A DNA stretch of 25,438 nt from CAYTEO01 sp964436825 (GCA_964436825.1 CAYTEO010000037.1:1-25438), one strand, 5' to 3'; positions 16,101-24,433 are shown, numbered from the stretch's first letter. Made by a program: numbers and translations. The notes: generated from the sequence alone by a model not told the origin.

Positions 16101-18761
16101 TCAGCGGACCAGGGCCAGCTTGACCGAACGCGTCTCGCCCAGCGCCTCGATGCGGCAGAGGTAGGTCCCGGACGGCACGGGACGGCCCGCGGCGTCGGTC
16201 CCGTCCCAGGTCGCCTCGCCGTCGCCCGCGGGCAGCTCCCCGTCCACGAGCGTCCGCACCACCCTGCCCCGCAGGTCCAGCACCGCCAGGCGCACCCGGC
16301 CGGCGCGGGCCAGGGAGAAGGCGATCCGGGTCCCGGGATTGAAGGGGTTGGGCGCGTTCTGGCGCAGGACGACGGCGGCGCTCGGCGGGGTCTCCGGCAC
16401 CGTGTCGCGCAGCAGCGGCCGCTGGTAGACGCCGTTGCCGTAGGTGGAGAGCCGCAGCATCCGGTCCTGGGGCGACCAGCTCAGGTCCATGCAGACCACG
16501 GCCTCGGGCAGCCCTTCGCCGTAGTCCTGCCAGCTCCGCCCGTCGTCCGTCGAGACGAAGACGCCCAGGTCGGTCCCCACGTAGATGTGGTCGGTCCGTT
16601 CCGGGTCCACGAACACGGCGTTGACCGGCGCGTCCGGCAGGTCGGCCGTGATATCCTCCCACGTCTCGCCCCGGTCGCGGGTGCGGAAGACGTGGCCGGT
16701 GCCGAAGCCGGAGAAGGCGACGTAGGCGGTGCGGCTGTCGGTGGGGTCGACGGCCAGGCCGACCGGGTAGCGGTCGGGCAGCGTGCCGGTGATCTCGATG
16801 AAGCGCCAGCCGGCGGAGGTGGAGACGAACACGCCGGCCCGGGTGACGACCGGCGCCGTCGTCAGGTAGATGACCTCCTCCCACGACGGCGCGACGGCCA
16901 TGGCCAGGGCGGGGTTGCCGTCGAACTCCAGGCCGAAGTTGGCGATCTCGAAGTGCCGGCCGCCGTCGGTGGACTTCAGCAGGTAGCTGGTCCCGGCGTA
17001 GACGTTCTGCGACGTCCCGCGCAGCCCCAGGACGAACGGGGCGATGAAGCCGACCGTCCCGGGCAGCTCCTCGTCGGGGTCGAAGAGGCGGTCCCAGGTG
17101 GCTCCCCGGTCGGTGGACTTGAAGATGTCCAGGTACTGGGCCGAGGCGAACAGGGTGTCGTCGCCGGCCCAGTCGATGCCGGTCCAGGCCCCGTCGCCGC
17201 CGACGACCCGCAGCCAGGCGTCGCCGCCGGTGTAGATGGCCGTGCTGTTGTCCTGCATCCCGCCCAGGGCCAGGTTGGAGTCCAGCCGCGAGCAGGAGAA
17301 GCCGGGGTAGAACTGGGTCGTCTGCAGGCCGCCGTTGCAGGAGCGGAAGGTGTTGCCGCCGTCGAGGGAGTGGAAGACGCCGCCGTCGGTGGCGAAGTAG
17401 ATGGTGTCGGGCCGGCCGGGCCAGAAGACGATGTCGTGATGGTCGGCGTGGGAGTAGTCCGCCGGTCCCTCCGGTGCGCCCGGCTCGACCAGGCCCTCGT
17501 ACCCCTTGTACCAGGCGCTCTTCTTCACGAGGGTCGCCCCCCCGTCGGTGGAGAGCCAGATGTCGATCCCCGCCGCGTAGACCCGCTGCGGGTCGCGCGG
17601 ATCGACGGCCACGTCGTGGGAGTACCACCCCTGCCAGCGGGAGAAGTCGCGGTCCGAGACCAGCGACCAGCTCGCCCCGCCGTCCTCGCTGCGGATCAGC
17701 CAGGTCCGCTCCTCGCCCAGGCCGCCGTTGCCGATGCTCGCCAGCATGACGTCGGGCGTCCCCGCGCAGCCGCCGAGCTGGATCTTGCCCAGGAAGTCGG
17801 CGGGGACACCGGTGGGGAAGGGGACGGCGGACCAGGTCGTCCCGCCGTCGACGGTCCGGTAGAGGCCCCGCCGCGGGCTGCCCAGGTTGCCGCACGCCTC
17901 CAGGACGATGTCCGGGTTCCCGGCGTGGACCAGCAGGTCGGTGACCATGGGCACGTCGTGGACCCGCCGCCAGGTGCGGCCGCCGTCGTCGGAGCGGTAG
18001 GTGCCGTCGGTCGTGCCGGCCCACATGACGCCGGGATCGGATGGATCGATCCGCAGGACCTGGACGCCGTGGCCCTGCTCGGGAGGCCAGGAGAGGACCT
18101 GCCGCCAGGTGCGGCCGCCGTCGCGGGACTGGAGGATGCCGATGCCGTAGCTGCCGCGGGTCAGCCTGACGGCGATGCCGCCGCCGGTGGCGCTGTACGA
18201 GTAGATCTCGCCGGTGCCGATGGTGATGACGCCCGTGTCGGCGGGGGAGACGGCGATCGCGCCGACCCCCAGCACCGGCAGGCCGGTCGGGACGCGCTGC
18301 CAGGCGTCGGGCCCCACCCCGGCGGTGCGGCTGACCCACAGGCCGCCGCTGGCCGAGCCGGCCCAGAGCGTGCGGGGATTGCGCGGGTTGAAGGCCAGGC
18401 AGAGGATCCGGCCGGCGATGTTGCGCGGGCCGAGGGCCCGCCACGGGGGTGGACCGCTGCCGTCCTTGGCGACGGCGCGGGGCAGGGCCTTGGCCTGCCG
18501 CCAGGCGGCCTGCAGGCGGCCGTCGGGCAGGTCGTCGCCGGGGTAGGCCCGCTGGGTCGACCACCACTGCAGCGCCGCCATGGCCCCGCGGACGGGCGGG
18601 CCGTGGCGCTCGGGACGGGTGGCGTCGCGCACCCAGCCGACCGGCGCGGTGGTGGCGTGGGGCTGCGGGCGGGGAGCCGGCCGGATCGCCAGCAGGGCGG
18701 CCAGGGCGAGGGCGCAGACCGCCGCGACGGCGATGCGAAGGGGCGTGACGGACAGGGACAT
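16101..18761 (-). CDS. Large secreted Asp-box (BNR/sortilin-like) beta-propeller protein with FlgD-like tail
   Basis: This 886-residue protein starts at ATG 18761 with GAGGAGGAG just upstream. An N-terminal signal or anchor helix is present (IAVAAVCALALAALLAIRPA). The body (about 110-780) carries at least ten Asp-boxes of the type S-x-D-x-G-x-T/S-W: SRDGGRTW, SDDGGRTW, TVDGGTTW, SEDGGASW, SLDGGNTF, STDRGATW, STDGGRHF, TRDRGETW, STDDGRSW. These mark VPS10/sortilin- and photosynthesis-HCF136-like propellers, probably two in tandem. Residues about 800-886 are a FlgD-Ig domain (APNPFNPGTRIAFSL, LAVLDLRGRVVRTL, ATWDGTDAAGRPVPSGTYLCR). Such proteins are surface or secreted and often bind glycans or proteins; no sialidase catalytic set is seen. 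It is divergent from pyk. Confidence 0.9.
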   Translation of the reverse strand: MSLSVTPLRIAVAAVCALALAALLAIRPAPRPQPHATTAPVGWVRDATRPERHGPPVRGAMAALQWWSTQRAYPGDDLPDGRLQAAWRQAKALPRAVAKDGSGPPPWRALGPRNIAGRILCLAFNPRNPRTLWAGSASGGLWVSRTAGVGPDAWQRVPTGLPVLGVGAIAVSPADTGVITIGTGEIYSYSATGGGIAVRLTRGSYGIGILQSRDGGRTWRQVLSWPPEQGHGVQVLRIDPSDPGVMWAGTTDGTYRSDDGGRTWRRVHDVPMVTDLLVHAGNPDIVLEACGNLGSPRRGLYRTVDGGTTWSAVPFPTGVPADFLGKIQLGGCAGTPDVMLASIGNGGLGEERTWLIRSEDGGASWSLVSDRDFSRWQGWYSHDVAVDPRDPQRVYAAGIDIWLSTDGGATLVKKSAWYKGYEGLVEPGAPEGPADYSHADHHDIVFWPGRPDTIYFATDGGVFHSLDGGNTFRSCNGGLQTTQFYPGFSCSRLDSNLALGGMQDNSTAIYTGGDAWLRVVGGDGAWTGIDWAGDDTLFASAQYLDIFKSTDRGATWDRLFDPDEELPGTVGFIAPFVLGLRGTSQNVYAGTSYLLKSTDGGRHFEIANFGLEFDGNPALAMAVAPSWEEVIYLTTAPVVTRAGVFVSTSAGWRFIEITGTLPDRYPVGLAVDPTDSRTAYVAFSGFGTGHVFRTRDRGETWEDITADLPDAPVNAVFVDPERTDHIYVGTDLGVFVSTDDGRSWQDYGEGLPEAVVCMDLSWSPQDRMLRLSTYGNGVYQRPLLRDTVPETPPSAAVVLRQNAPNPFNPGTRIAFSLARAGRVRLAVLDLRGRVVRTLVDGELPAGDGEATWDGTDAAGRPVPSGTYLCRIEALGETRSVKLALVR

Positions 18762-18825
18762 GGGGCACTCCTCCTCGATCCCTCGCGGGCGCGCGGCAGG
18801 GCGGACACGCCCGACCGGATGCCGG

Positions 18826-18854
18826 TTGCATCCCGCCGGGGGGGATGTTATCAC
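18826..18854 (+). promoter_or_regulatory. Weak candidate promoter for pyk
   Basis: TTGCAT (18826-18831) and TATCAC (18849-18854) are separated by 17 bases in the 153-base divergent gap. Matches to consensus are 3 and 4 of 6. The predicted start is near 18861, about 54 bases before the ATG. Confidence 0.3.
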
Positions 18855-18914
18855 GGGCGGACGAACGTCGACGGCAGGGAGTCGACGCCACCACCAGCCA
18901 GCCGGAGGTCGGAC

Positions 18915-20342
18915 ATGCGCAGGACCAGGATCGTTGCGACCATCGGACCGGCCAGCCGGGACCCCGCGGTCCTGGAGGCCATGATCCGGGCCGGTCTGGA
19001 CGTGGCCCGCCTGAACTTCTCCCACGGGACGCGCGAGTCCAAGCTAGACATGATCGCCGACATCCGCAGCGCCGCGGCGCGGGTCGGCCGGCCGGTGGCG
19101 ATCCTGCAGGACCTGGCCGGTCCCAAGATCCGCGTCGGGGAGATCGCCGCCGGGACGGTGGAGCTGCGGGAGGGAGAACCGTTCCTGCTGACCGCGCGCG
19201 ACGTGCCCGGGGACGAGCACGCCGTCTCCCTGGTCTACCGCGACCTGCCCCGTGACGTCCAACCCGGCGAGAGGCTCCTGCTGGCCGACGGTGCCCTGGA
19301 GCTGACGGTCGAGCGGGTCGAGGGACCGGACATCCACTGCCGGGTCGTCGTCGGGGGCCCCCTGGGCTCCCACAAGGGGATCAACCTCCCGGAGGGGTCG
19401 ATCAGCGCACCCATCCTGGACGACAAGGACCGGGCCGACCTGGAGTTCGGCCTGGACCACGGGGTGGACTACGTCGCCCTGTCGTTCGTCCGCACGGCCG
19501 AGGACGTCCTGGTGGTCCGCGAGGCCATGGCGCAGGTCGGTCGCCGGGTGCCGCTGATCGCCAAGATCGAGCAGCGCGAGGGAGTGCGGAACATCGACGC
19601 CATCCTGGAGGTGGCCGACGGCCTGATGGTGGCCCGCGGCGACCTGGGGGTGGAGATCCCCCTGGCGGAGGTGCCGCGCGTCCAGAAGATGCTGGTGGCC
19701 AAGGCCAACGCCGCCGCCAAGCCGGTCATCACGGCCACCCAGATGCTCGTCTCGATGGTCGACAGTCCCCGGCCCACCCGCGCCGAGGTCTCCGACGTGG
19801 CCAACGCCATCCTGGACGGCAGCGACGCGGTCATGCTCTCGGAGGAGACGGCCGTCGGGCGCGACCCGGCCCACGTCATCGGCGTCATGTCCGACATCGC
19901 CGTCCAGGCAGAGGTCATCTTTCCCTACCGGCTCTGGGAATCCCGCTTCCGGGGGGAGATGGGGACCGTCTCGGTCGAGAGCGCCGTCGCCCACGCGGCC
20001 TGCGCCATGGCCGAGGAGGTGGGGGCGGCGGCCATCGTCACGCCCACCCGCTCGGGCAGCACCACCCGGCTGGTGGCCCGCTACCGTCCCCCGCAGCCGA
20101 TCCTGGCGGTCACCGACGACGAGGAGACGCTCCGGCGGCTGGCCCTGGTCTGGGGCGTGGTCCCGCTGCGGATCCCGCCGGCCGACCACCTGGAGGAGCT
20201 GGAGGCGGTCGCCCTGGAGAGGATCCGCGAGGCCGGCCTCGTCACGCCGGGACAGAGGGTCGTCATCACCGCCGGCGTCCCGCTCCACGTGCCCGGCAGC
20301 ACGAACCTCATCCGGATCGCCCGGGTGCCCGAGGGCACCTGA
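18915..20342 (+). CDS. pyk: Pyruvate kinase
   Basis: This 475-residue cytoplasmic glycolytic enzyme transfers phosphate from phosphoenolpyruvate to ADP. The frame is open far upstream, but ATG 18915 is chosen: GGAGG lies 6 bases before it and the conserved start RRTRIVATIGPASRD follows. Visible motifs are RLNFSHG (phosphate and K+ site), DLAGPKIRVG, the small B domain (about 70-165), the signature LIAKIEQREGV with the catalytic Lys, ARGDLGVEIP (Mg2+ ligands), ITATQMLVSM and the allosteric C domain with TPTRSGSTTRLVARYRP. The C-terminal PEP-utiliser extension seen in some Bacillus enzymes is absent. The length is standard for type II bacterial enzymes. It converges on the SRAP gene with only 21 bases between stops and no clear terminator. 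Confidence 0.97.
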   Translation: MRRTRIVATIGPASRDPAVLEAMIRAGLDVARLNFSHGTRESKLDMIADIRSAAARVGRPVAILQDLAGPKIRVGEIAAGTVELREGEPFLLTARDVPGDEHAVSLVYRDLPRDVQPGERLLLADGALELTVERVEGPDIHCRVVVGGPLGSHKGINLPEGSISAPILDDKDRADLEFGLDHGVDYVALSFVRTAEDVLVVREAMAQVGRRVPLIAKIEQREGVRNIDAILEVADGLMVARGDLGVEIPLAEVPRVQKMLVAKANAAAKPVITATQMLVSMVDSPRPTRAEVSDVANAILDGSDAVMLSEETAVGRDPAHVIGVMSDIAVQAEVIFPYRLWESRFRGEMGTVSVESAVAHAACAMAEEVGAAAIVTPTRSGSTTRLVARYRPPQPILAVTDDEETLRRLALVWGVVPLRIPPADHLEELEAVALERIREAGLVTPGQRVVITAGVPLHVPGSTNLIRIARVPEGT

Positions 20343-20363
20343 GGAGCATCCCGTTCCTGGGGG

Positions 20364-21071
20364 TCAGAACAGGGCGGCCCGGTCGTCGCTGGGAGGCGCG
20401 GCGCAGCGGGGCCCTTCGTGGCGAGGATCGTTGACCCAGGTCGAGACGGGGCGGGCGGTCATCTCCGCGGCCGGCAGCGGCCGCAGCCAGCGGCGCAGCT
20501 CGCCGGCACGCGGCGGCGGGGCGGTCAGCCAGTCGGTGAACGCCTCCCGGGGCAGGATGACCGGCATCCGGCCGTGGACGCGGCCGACCAGCTCGTTGGC
20601 CCCGGTCGTCAGGATGGTGAACGTCTCCAGCGGCTCCCCCTGCGGTGTCGACCAGCGCTCCCACAGGCCGGCCATGACCAGCCCCGGTCCCTCCCGCGGC
20701 GTGAACAGCCAGGGGCGCTTGCGGCCGCCCGTGCGGCCCCACTCGTAGAATCCACCGGCCGGCACCAGGCAGCGCCGGCGGCGGAAGGAGTCACGGAAGG
20801 CCGGTTTCTCCTGGACCGTCTCGGACCGGGCATTGACGAGCCGATCCCCGAGCGAGGGGTCCCGGGCCCAGGACGGCACCAGCCCCCAGCGCATGGCCCT
20901 GGCCGTCCGCGGTGCGTCCGGGGACGGCTGGACGGCGACCGGTACCAGCTGTCCCGGCGCCACGTTCCAGCGACCGGCCAGGTCCTGCAGCTCGGCGTCC
21001 AGCGCCCGGTTCAGCTCCAGCAGACGGGCGATCTGCTCGGGCGAGAGGGGCAGGGTGAAACGACCGCACAT
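20364..21071 (-). CDS. yedK: SRAP domain protein (YedK/HMCES-type abasic site sensor)
   Basis: This 235-residue protein covers the full SRAP domain. Cys2, exposed after Met removal (MCGRFTL), is the residue that forms a thiazolidine crosslink to abasic sites in single-stranded DNA. Other family-defining positions are present: RWNVAPGQ (Asn36), RWGLVPSWA (61-69), NARSET (80-85), GFYEW with Glu110, and VHGRMPVIL with His166. This set protects abasic sites during replication and gives autoprocessing in the family. AGGAGG lies 8 bases before the ATG, an excellent ribosome site. The context (pyk converging, a surface-polymer gene diverging) adds nothing. I see no LexA-type palindrome in the 108-base upstream gap, so SOS control is not supported here. 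Confidence 0.95.
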   Translation of the reverse strand: MCGRFTLPLSPEQIARLLELNRALDAELQDLAGRWNVAPGQLVPVAVQPSPDAPRTARAMRWGLVPSWARDPSLGDRLVNARSETVQEKPAFRDSFRRRRCLVPAGGFYEWGRTGGRKRPWLFTPREGPGLVMAGLWERWSTPQGEPLETFTILTTGANELVGRVHGRMPVILPREAFTDWLTAPPPRAGELRRWLRPLPAAEMTARPVSTWVNDPRHEGPRCAAPPSDDRAALF

Positions 21072-21179
21072 CTGGTCGGCCTCCTGGTGGCGGGATGGGG
21101 AGTCAACCTGCCGGATCCGGAGCCGATAATATGGTCATGGCAAGCCGGTGATTCATCCTCCATCTCGGGGTGCGTATCG

Positions 21180-22010
21180 GTGACGAGGATCGACAGGTTC
21201 CTGTGGCGCGTGACGCACGGCCGGCCGCTGCGTGTCGGCCTTGCCCTAGGCGTGTACGACGGCTGCCACGAGGGACATGTCAATCTCCTGCGCCGGGCGG
21301 CGTCCCTCTGCGACCGCCTGGTCGTCGCCGTCCACACCGATGCCGAGACGCTCCGCTACAAGGGGCATCTGCCCGCCAACTCGGAGCTGGAACGGCAGCG
21401 TGCCGTCCAGGAGCTGGGCCTGGCCCACACCGTCGTCGTCGACAGCGACCGGGAGCGGATCTGCCGCCGCCACGGGGTCACACGCATCTTCCACGGGGAC
21501 GACTGGCCCGTCGACCGGTACTGGGCCCGCTGGGGGGAGCGGATGCTGGATGAGCTGGGGGTCGAGATCGTCATGCTCCCCCACACGCCCGGCATCGACA
21601 GCACGACGCTGTACGATCATCTCCCGCCGGTGGGATGGTGGTTGTACAGCTCGCAGCGGGAGTGGCGACGCGACCACCTCCATGCACACCTGCGGGGCCT
21701 GTACGCGACGGTCGGCGGCCGGTGGTTGTGGGTGAGTGGGGGCGCGAGGTGGTCCGTCGATACGACAGCCGTGCTCCCTGCATCCTGCTGCCGGACGGGA
21801 TCGACCTGGAGGGAGCCTTGGCGGCCGTCGAACCCTACGGCCTGTCGGTGCTGGTGGTGGCCCATTTCAACCACGAGCGGATCCTGCCCCTCCTGGAGCG
21901 GATGGCCCGCCCGCCGGAGCTGGTCGTCCTCTCCCACGGCCGCAGCGGCAAGCCGGGTACCAGTGCCGACCACCGTCTGGGTCCGGAGCCGGTGCGCATC
22001 GGCCGGGTGA
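21180..22010 (+). CDS. Cytidylyltransferase (TagD-like), N-terminal part of a frameshifted bifunctional gene
   Basis: The meaningful part is residues 1 to about 187. A nucleotidyltransferase fold begins with RVGLALGVYDGCHEGHVNLLRRA (HEGH at 30-33, the HxGH CTP-binding motif). TDAETLRYKG follows, and then TPGIDSTTLYDHL, the counterpart of the RTxGISTT motif. These match glycerol-3-phosphate cytidylyltransferases and related enzymes that make CDP-activated polyol phosphates. Downstream of about 21740 this frame turns into Trp/Arg/Ser-rich shadow sequence ending at 22010, while the -1 frame takes over with good protein. A one-base loss at the five-G run 21738-21742 would explain this. The start is uncertain: GTG 21180 is the first sensible codon, with GGGG about 9 bases upstream. 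GATAAT near 21126 could be a -10 box. Confidence 0.75.
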   Translation: MTRIDRFLWRVTHGRPLRVGLALGVYDGCHEGHVNLLRRAASLCDRLVVAVHTDAETLRYKGHLPANSELERQRAVQELGLAHTVVVDSDRERICRRHGVTRIFHGDDWPVDRYWARWGERMLDELGVEIVMLPHTPGIDSTTLYDHLPPVGWWLYSSQREWRRDHLHAHLRGLYATVGGRWLWVSGGARWSVDTTAVLPASCCRTGSTWREPWRPSNPTACRCWWWPISTTSGSCPSWSGWPARRSWSSSPTAAAASRVPVPTTVWVRSRCASAG

Positions 22011-22681
22011 CCGTCCACGACTGGTCCTACGATCCGGACACCTACCTGCACCTGGACGGTTTCCTGGCCGCCGGCGGATCCTTCAGCAACCCGGTCCCGT
22101 CCGGTCGACCGCGGATCCTGCTGCTGCCCACGTGGCCCCGCGGCGACCGGCAGTGCCTGCTGGACCCGCGCTGGCTGCCCGCCCTGGCCGAGCTGGCCGG
22201 CGAGGCCGACCTGGTCATCTCCCCCCATCCCCTGCTGGACGAGGCGCGACTCGCCGCCGCGGCCCGGACCCTGGGAGCGACGGTCCTGCCCGCGACAGGC
22301 GATTCGTATGCCCGTGTCCCGGAAGCACACGTCGTCGTCAGTGACCTGTCGGGCGCCTTCTGGGAGGCGCTGCTGTTCGACACCCCCGTCGTCCTGGCCC
22401 GCCCCGAGCGGGATCCGCCCTGGTCCCCGGACCTGCCGCCCTCCCCGGAGCGGACGGCAGGGGTCGTTCCGTTCTCCTCCCCGGACGATCTGGCGGAGAC
22501 GGCTCGCCGCCTGATCGGCACCCGGCAACCCGGCCAGCGCTCCCTGGCCGAGCAGCGCCTGGGTCGCGTCGATGGGCGAGCCACCGGGCGCGTGGCGGCC
22601 AGGATCCTGGCCCTGGTCGCAGACCGGTACCGGCACGCCGATCGCCCCGATGAGGCGAGCGGAAGGGAATCTCTCGGGTAG
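21635..22681 (+). CDS. CDP-glycerol glycerophosphotransferase-like domain, C-terminal part of the frameshifted gene
   Basis: The ATG at 21635 is only the first in an open frame; its first 30 residues look like shadow sequence. Real protein begins near 21742 (GREVVRRYDSRAPCILLPDGIDL), continuing the cytidylyltransferase above in the -1 frame. The C-terminal block has LLLPTWPRGDR, DLVISPHPLLDE (the conserved HP) and VVSDLSGAFWEALLFDTPVVLA. This last is the SD-x-S/G-F/E-LLF-PV pattern of the TagB/TagF glycerophosphotransferase family, a GT-B fold. Joined, the two parts would be a cytidylyltransferase-phosphotransferase of about 500 residues, able to make and use a CDP-polyol for a surface or phosphate-containing polymer. 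The donor substrate is unknown. The PHP gene follows 19 bases later. Confidence 0.75.
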   Translation: MVVVQLAAGVATRPPPCTPAGPVRDGRRPVVVGEWGREVVRRYDSRAPCILLPDGIDLEGALAAVEPYGLSVLVVAHFNHERILPLLERMARPPELVVLSHGRSGKPGTSADHRLGPEPVRIGRVTVHDWSYDPDTYLHLDGFLAAGGSFSNPVPSGRPRILLLPTWPRGDRQCLLDPRWLPALAELAGEADLVISPHPLLDEARLAAAARTLGATVLPATGDSYARVPEAHVVVSDLSGAFWEALLFDTPVVLARPERDPPWSPDLPPSPERTAGVVPFSSPDDLAETARRLIGTRQPGQRSLAEQRLGRVDGRATGRVAARILALVADRYRHADRPDEASGRESLG

Positions 22682-22700
22682 ATGTGAGGTTTTCCTGGTG

Positions 22701-23726
22701 ATGGAGCGGAATCATCCTATCTTGTCGTCCATGTCACAGCATCTCCGGAGAGCTGATCTCCACCTCCATTCGTCGGCGTCGTTCGATGTTCCCGACCTCC
22801 CGACCCTCCGGCCCCGCGCCCTGTTCGAGAAGGCCCTCGGCCATCCCGATCCCAGGCGGCGCATGGACTGGTTCGTCCTGACCGACCACGATACCCTGGC
22901 CGGATACGAGGAGCTGGTGCGGGAGCTGCCCGAGGCCGACAGGCGGCTGGTCATTCCCGCCGTCGAGCACACGCTGCGCGATCCGCGGGCGGGTTTCACG
23001 ATCCACGCCAACATCTACGGCATCGATCCGGACACCTACGCCGAGCTGCGGCGGACGGTCCGGACGGCCGGCGAGCTGGTGGCCTTCTGCGAGGAGCGCT
23101 CTCTTCGCTGCCAGTACAACCATCCCACCTGGTGGGACCGCCGGGAGCTGCGGCGGGGCCGTGTGGACTTCGCCCGCGTTCCGGAACTGGCCGACCTGTT
23201 TCCCGTCCTGGAGCTGAACGCGGCGCGGACGCCGGCCCAGAACCTGGTGGCCGTCTCGCTGGCCGAGGCGAAGGAGCTGCCCCTGACCGCCGGCAGCGAC
23301 AGCCATACCGGTGACGTGGGGAGGGCCTGGACGGCGGCACCGGGCGACGACTGGTCGTCCTTCCTGGCGGCAGCCTGGCGGGGAGAGTCCGAGACGCACC
23401 TGGAATCGCTCAGCTACGCGTCGTTGCTGCACGAAGCGTCGGCGGTCATCGACCAGTTCCTGGACCAGGAAGGGGAGATCGGGGGCGGCCGCTCGCCGCA
23501 TCACCAGGGACAGGCCTGGCTGGAGGCGCTGGCCACGCGTGTCGTCACCTCGGCCTGGGTGAGACGCAGCCCACGTCGTCGCGAAACGTTGCGGCGGCTG
23601 TTGAAGCGGGCCTCCCGTCCCATCATGCGCGGGATCCTGGGGCACGAGCGCCGGCTCGAGGCCCGCATCGCGGCCTCCAGCCTGCAGGTCTACCTGCTGC
23701 GCGCCCGTCACCGGGACGCGGCCTGA
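22701..23726 (+). CDS. PHP domain metal-dependent phosphoesterase
   Basis: This 341-residue protein starts from ATG 22701 (GAGG 11 bases before it; ATG 22731 is also possible). The N-terminal PHP domain has its full metal-ligand set: RADLHLHSSASFD (DLHxHS), LTDHDTLAGYEEL (TDHDT), IPAVEHTL (Glu), CQYNHPTWWD (NHP) and TAGSDSHTGDVG (SDSH). PHP proteins use a trinuclear metal site to hydrolyse phosphoesters or nucleotides. The C-terminal 110 residues are basic and helical (VRRSPRRRETLRRLLKRASRP), of unknown role. The gene lies 19 bases after the phosphotransferase gene on the same strand, so the two probably share a transcript and a pathway, perhaps trimming a phospho-linked glycan or lipid. That link is inference. 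Confidence 0.9.
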   Translation: MERNHPILSSMSQHLRRADLHLHSSASFDVPDLPTLRPRALFEKALGHPDPRRRMDWFVLTDHDTLAGYEELVRELPEADRRLVIPAVEHTLRDPRAGFTIHANIYGIDPDTYAELRRTVRTAGELVAFCEERSLRCQYNHPTWWDRRELRRGRVDFARVPELADLFPVLELNAARTPAQNLVAVSLAEAKELPLTAGSDSHTGDVGRAWTAAPGDDWSSFLAAAWRGESETHLESLSYASLLHEASAVIDQFLDQEGEIGGGRSPHHQGQAWLEALATRVVTSAWVRRSPRRRETLRRLLKRASRPIMRGILGHERRLEARIAASSLQVYLLRARHRDAA

Positions 23727-23790
23727 CTGTCGGGGCCGTCCCGCCGCGCCCGACCGGGTGGGGCGGCGGCGCGTCGACCGGAGCGATCCC

Positions 23791-24270
23791 CTACATCGTC
23801 GCCTCGAAGTGCCGTGGGAGCCTCAGCTCGATCCGATCCCACGGCGTCTGTTCGTGGGAGGCACCCAGCAGGTCGGCGGCCCGCTCGAAGTCATCCGCCC
23901 GCACGTGGAGGATGTAGCGGTAACCACCCTTGCCGTCGGCCAGTCCCGTGGACTTCTCCACGTTGATTCCGGCTTCCGACAGCTTCCGGTGCATCTCCAC
24001 CAGGGCACCCAGCTCATCGTCCCCGTGGACGATGAAGGCGTATTGCGGGCCGTGTAACTGCAGACCCTCACGCCGCACGACATCGCCCAGCCAGACGGGA
24101 TTGAGGGGGTAGATGATCAGCTGGGTCCGGCCCTCGCCCGAGGGGATGGCGGTGAAGGCCAACAGGTTGACCTCTTCGCTGGCCAGCTTGGCCAGCAGCC
24201 GGCACGCCTCTCCGGGGATGTCCTGGGCCAGGCAGGTGTAGTAGGGGAGAGTGTAGATCCTGACGGCCAT
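23791..24270 (-). CDS. Tandem ACT domain protein
   Basis: This 159-residue cytoplasmic protein starts at ATG 24270 (GGAG 9 bases upstream). It has two ACT-like regulatory folds. The first is residues about 3-75 (YTCLAQDIPGEACRLLAKLASEEVNLLAF, then TQLIIYPLN). The second is about 80-150 (YAFIVHGDDELGALVEMHRKLSEAGINVE, then GYRYILHVRADDFERAADLLG). The pattern of a Gly/Pro-rich turn before a helix beginning GALVEM or GEACRLL is the usual ligand pocket for amino acids or similar small molecules. No catalytic domain is attached, so it is a stand-alone sensor or subunit. A perfect TATAAT lies about 80 bases upstream, suggesting its own promoter. It converges on the PHP gene with a 64-base GC-rich gap that has no clear terminator. 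Confidence 0.88.
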   Translation of the reverse strand: MAVRIYTLPYYTCLAQDIPGEACRLLAKLASEEVNLLAFTAIPSGEGRTQLIIYPLNPVWLGDVVRREGLQLHGPQYAFIVHGDDELGALVEMHRKLSEAGINVEKSTGLADGKGGYRYILHVRADDFERAADLLGASHEQTPWDRIELRLPRHFEATM

Positions 24271-24348
24271 GACACGTCTCCTCTCCGCGCCCGCGACGGT
24301 GTGACGGTCATGGTGTCGAGCTTCCCGCGCCGCCCCGGGCGCAATAGC

Positions 24349-24357
24349 ATTATACCA
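24349..24357 (-). promoter_or_regulatory. Extended -10 promoter for the ACT protein gene
   Basis: The minus strand reads TGGTATAAT (24357-24349), a perfect -10 hexamer with the TGn extension. The -35 region is poor, as is usual for extended -10 promoters. Transcription would start near 24342, giving a leader of about 72 bases. Such a hexamer is rare by chance in this GC-rich sequence. Confidence 0.55.
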
Positions 24358-24403
24358 TACGACGTCCGGGGATACCAGGTTGCATGGGTGGCCCGGATGG
24401 GAG

Positions 24404-24433
24404 GGCCGGGCCTCCGACGGCAACGGCCCGGCC
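24404..24433 (-). terminator. Probable terminator of the FlgD-tailed protein gene
   Basis: A perfect 9-bp GC stem (24404-24412 with 24425-24433) and a 12-base loop start 43 bases after the stop at 24476. They are followed on the minus strand by CTCCCATCC and lie upstream of the ACT gene promoter. There is no strong T-run. Confidence 0.55.

Noticed and set aside
16587..18914. Long upstream extension of the pyruvate kinase frame, which stays open for more than 2 kb
   Set aside because: It is antisense to the Asp-box gene, has Gly/Arg/Val-rich shadow composition and lacks a family match; GGAGG and the conserved PK start place the ATG at 18915.
21072..21179. LexA (SOS) box upstream of the SRAP gene
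   Set aside because: No CTG-N10-CAG-like or GTTC-type palindrome found in the gap; the AT-rich GATAAT there is better explained as a -10 box.
21725..21745. Programmed -1 frameshifting in the cytidylyltransferase gene
   Set aside because: No canonical X-XXY-YYZ heptamer, no obvious downstream pseudoknot, and a simple indel at the five-G run is enough; left only as a remote possibility.
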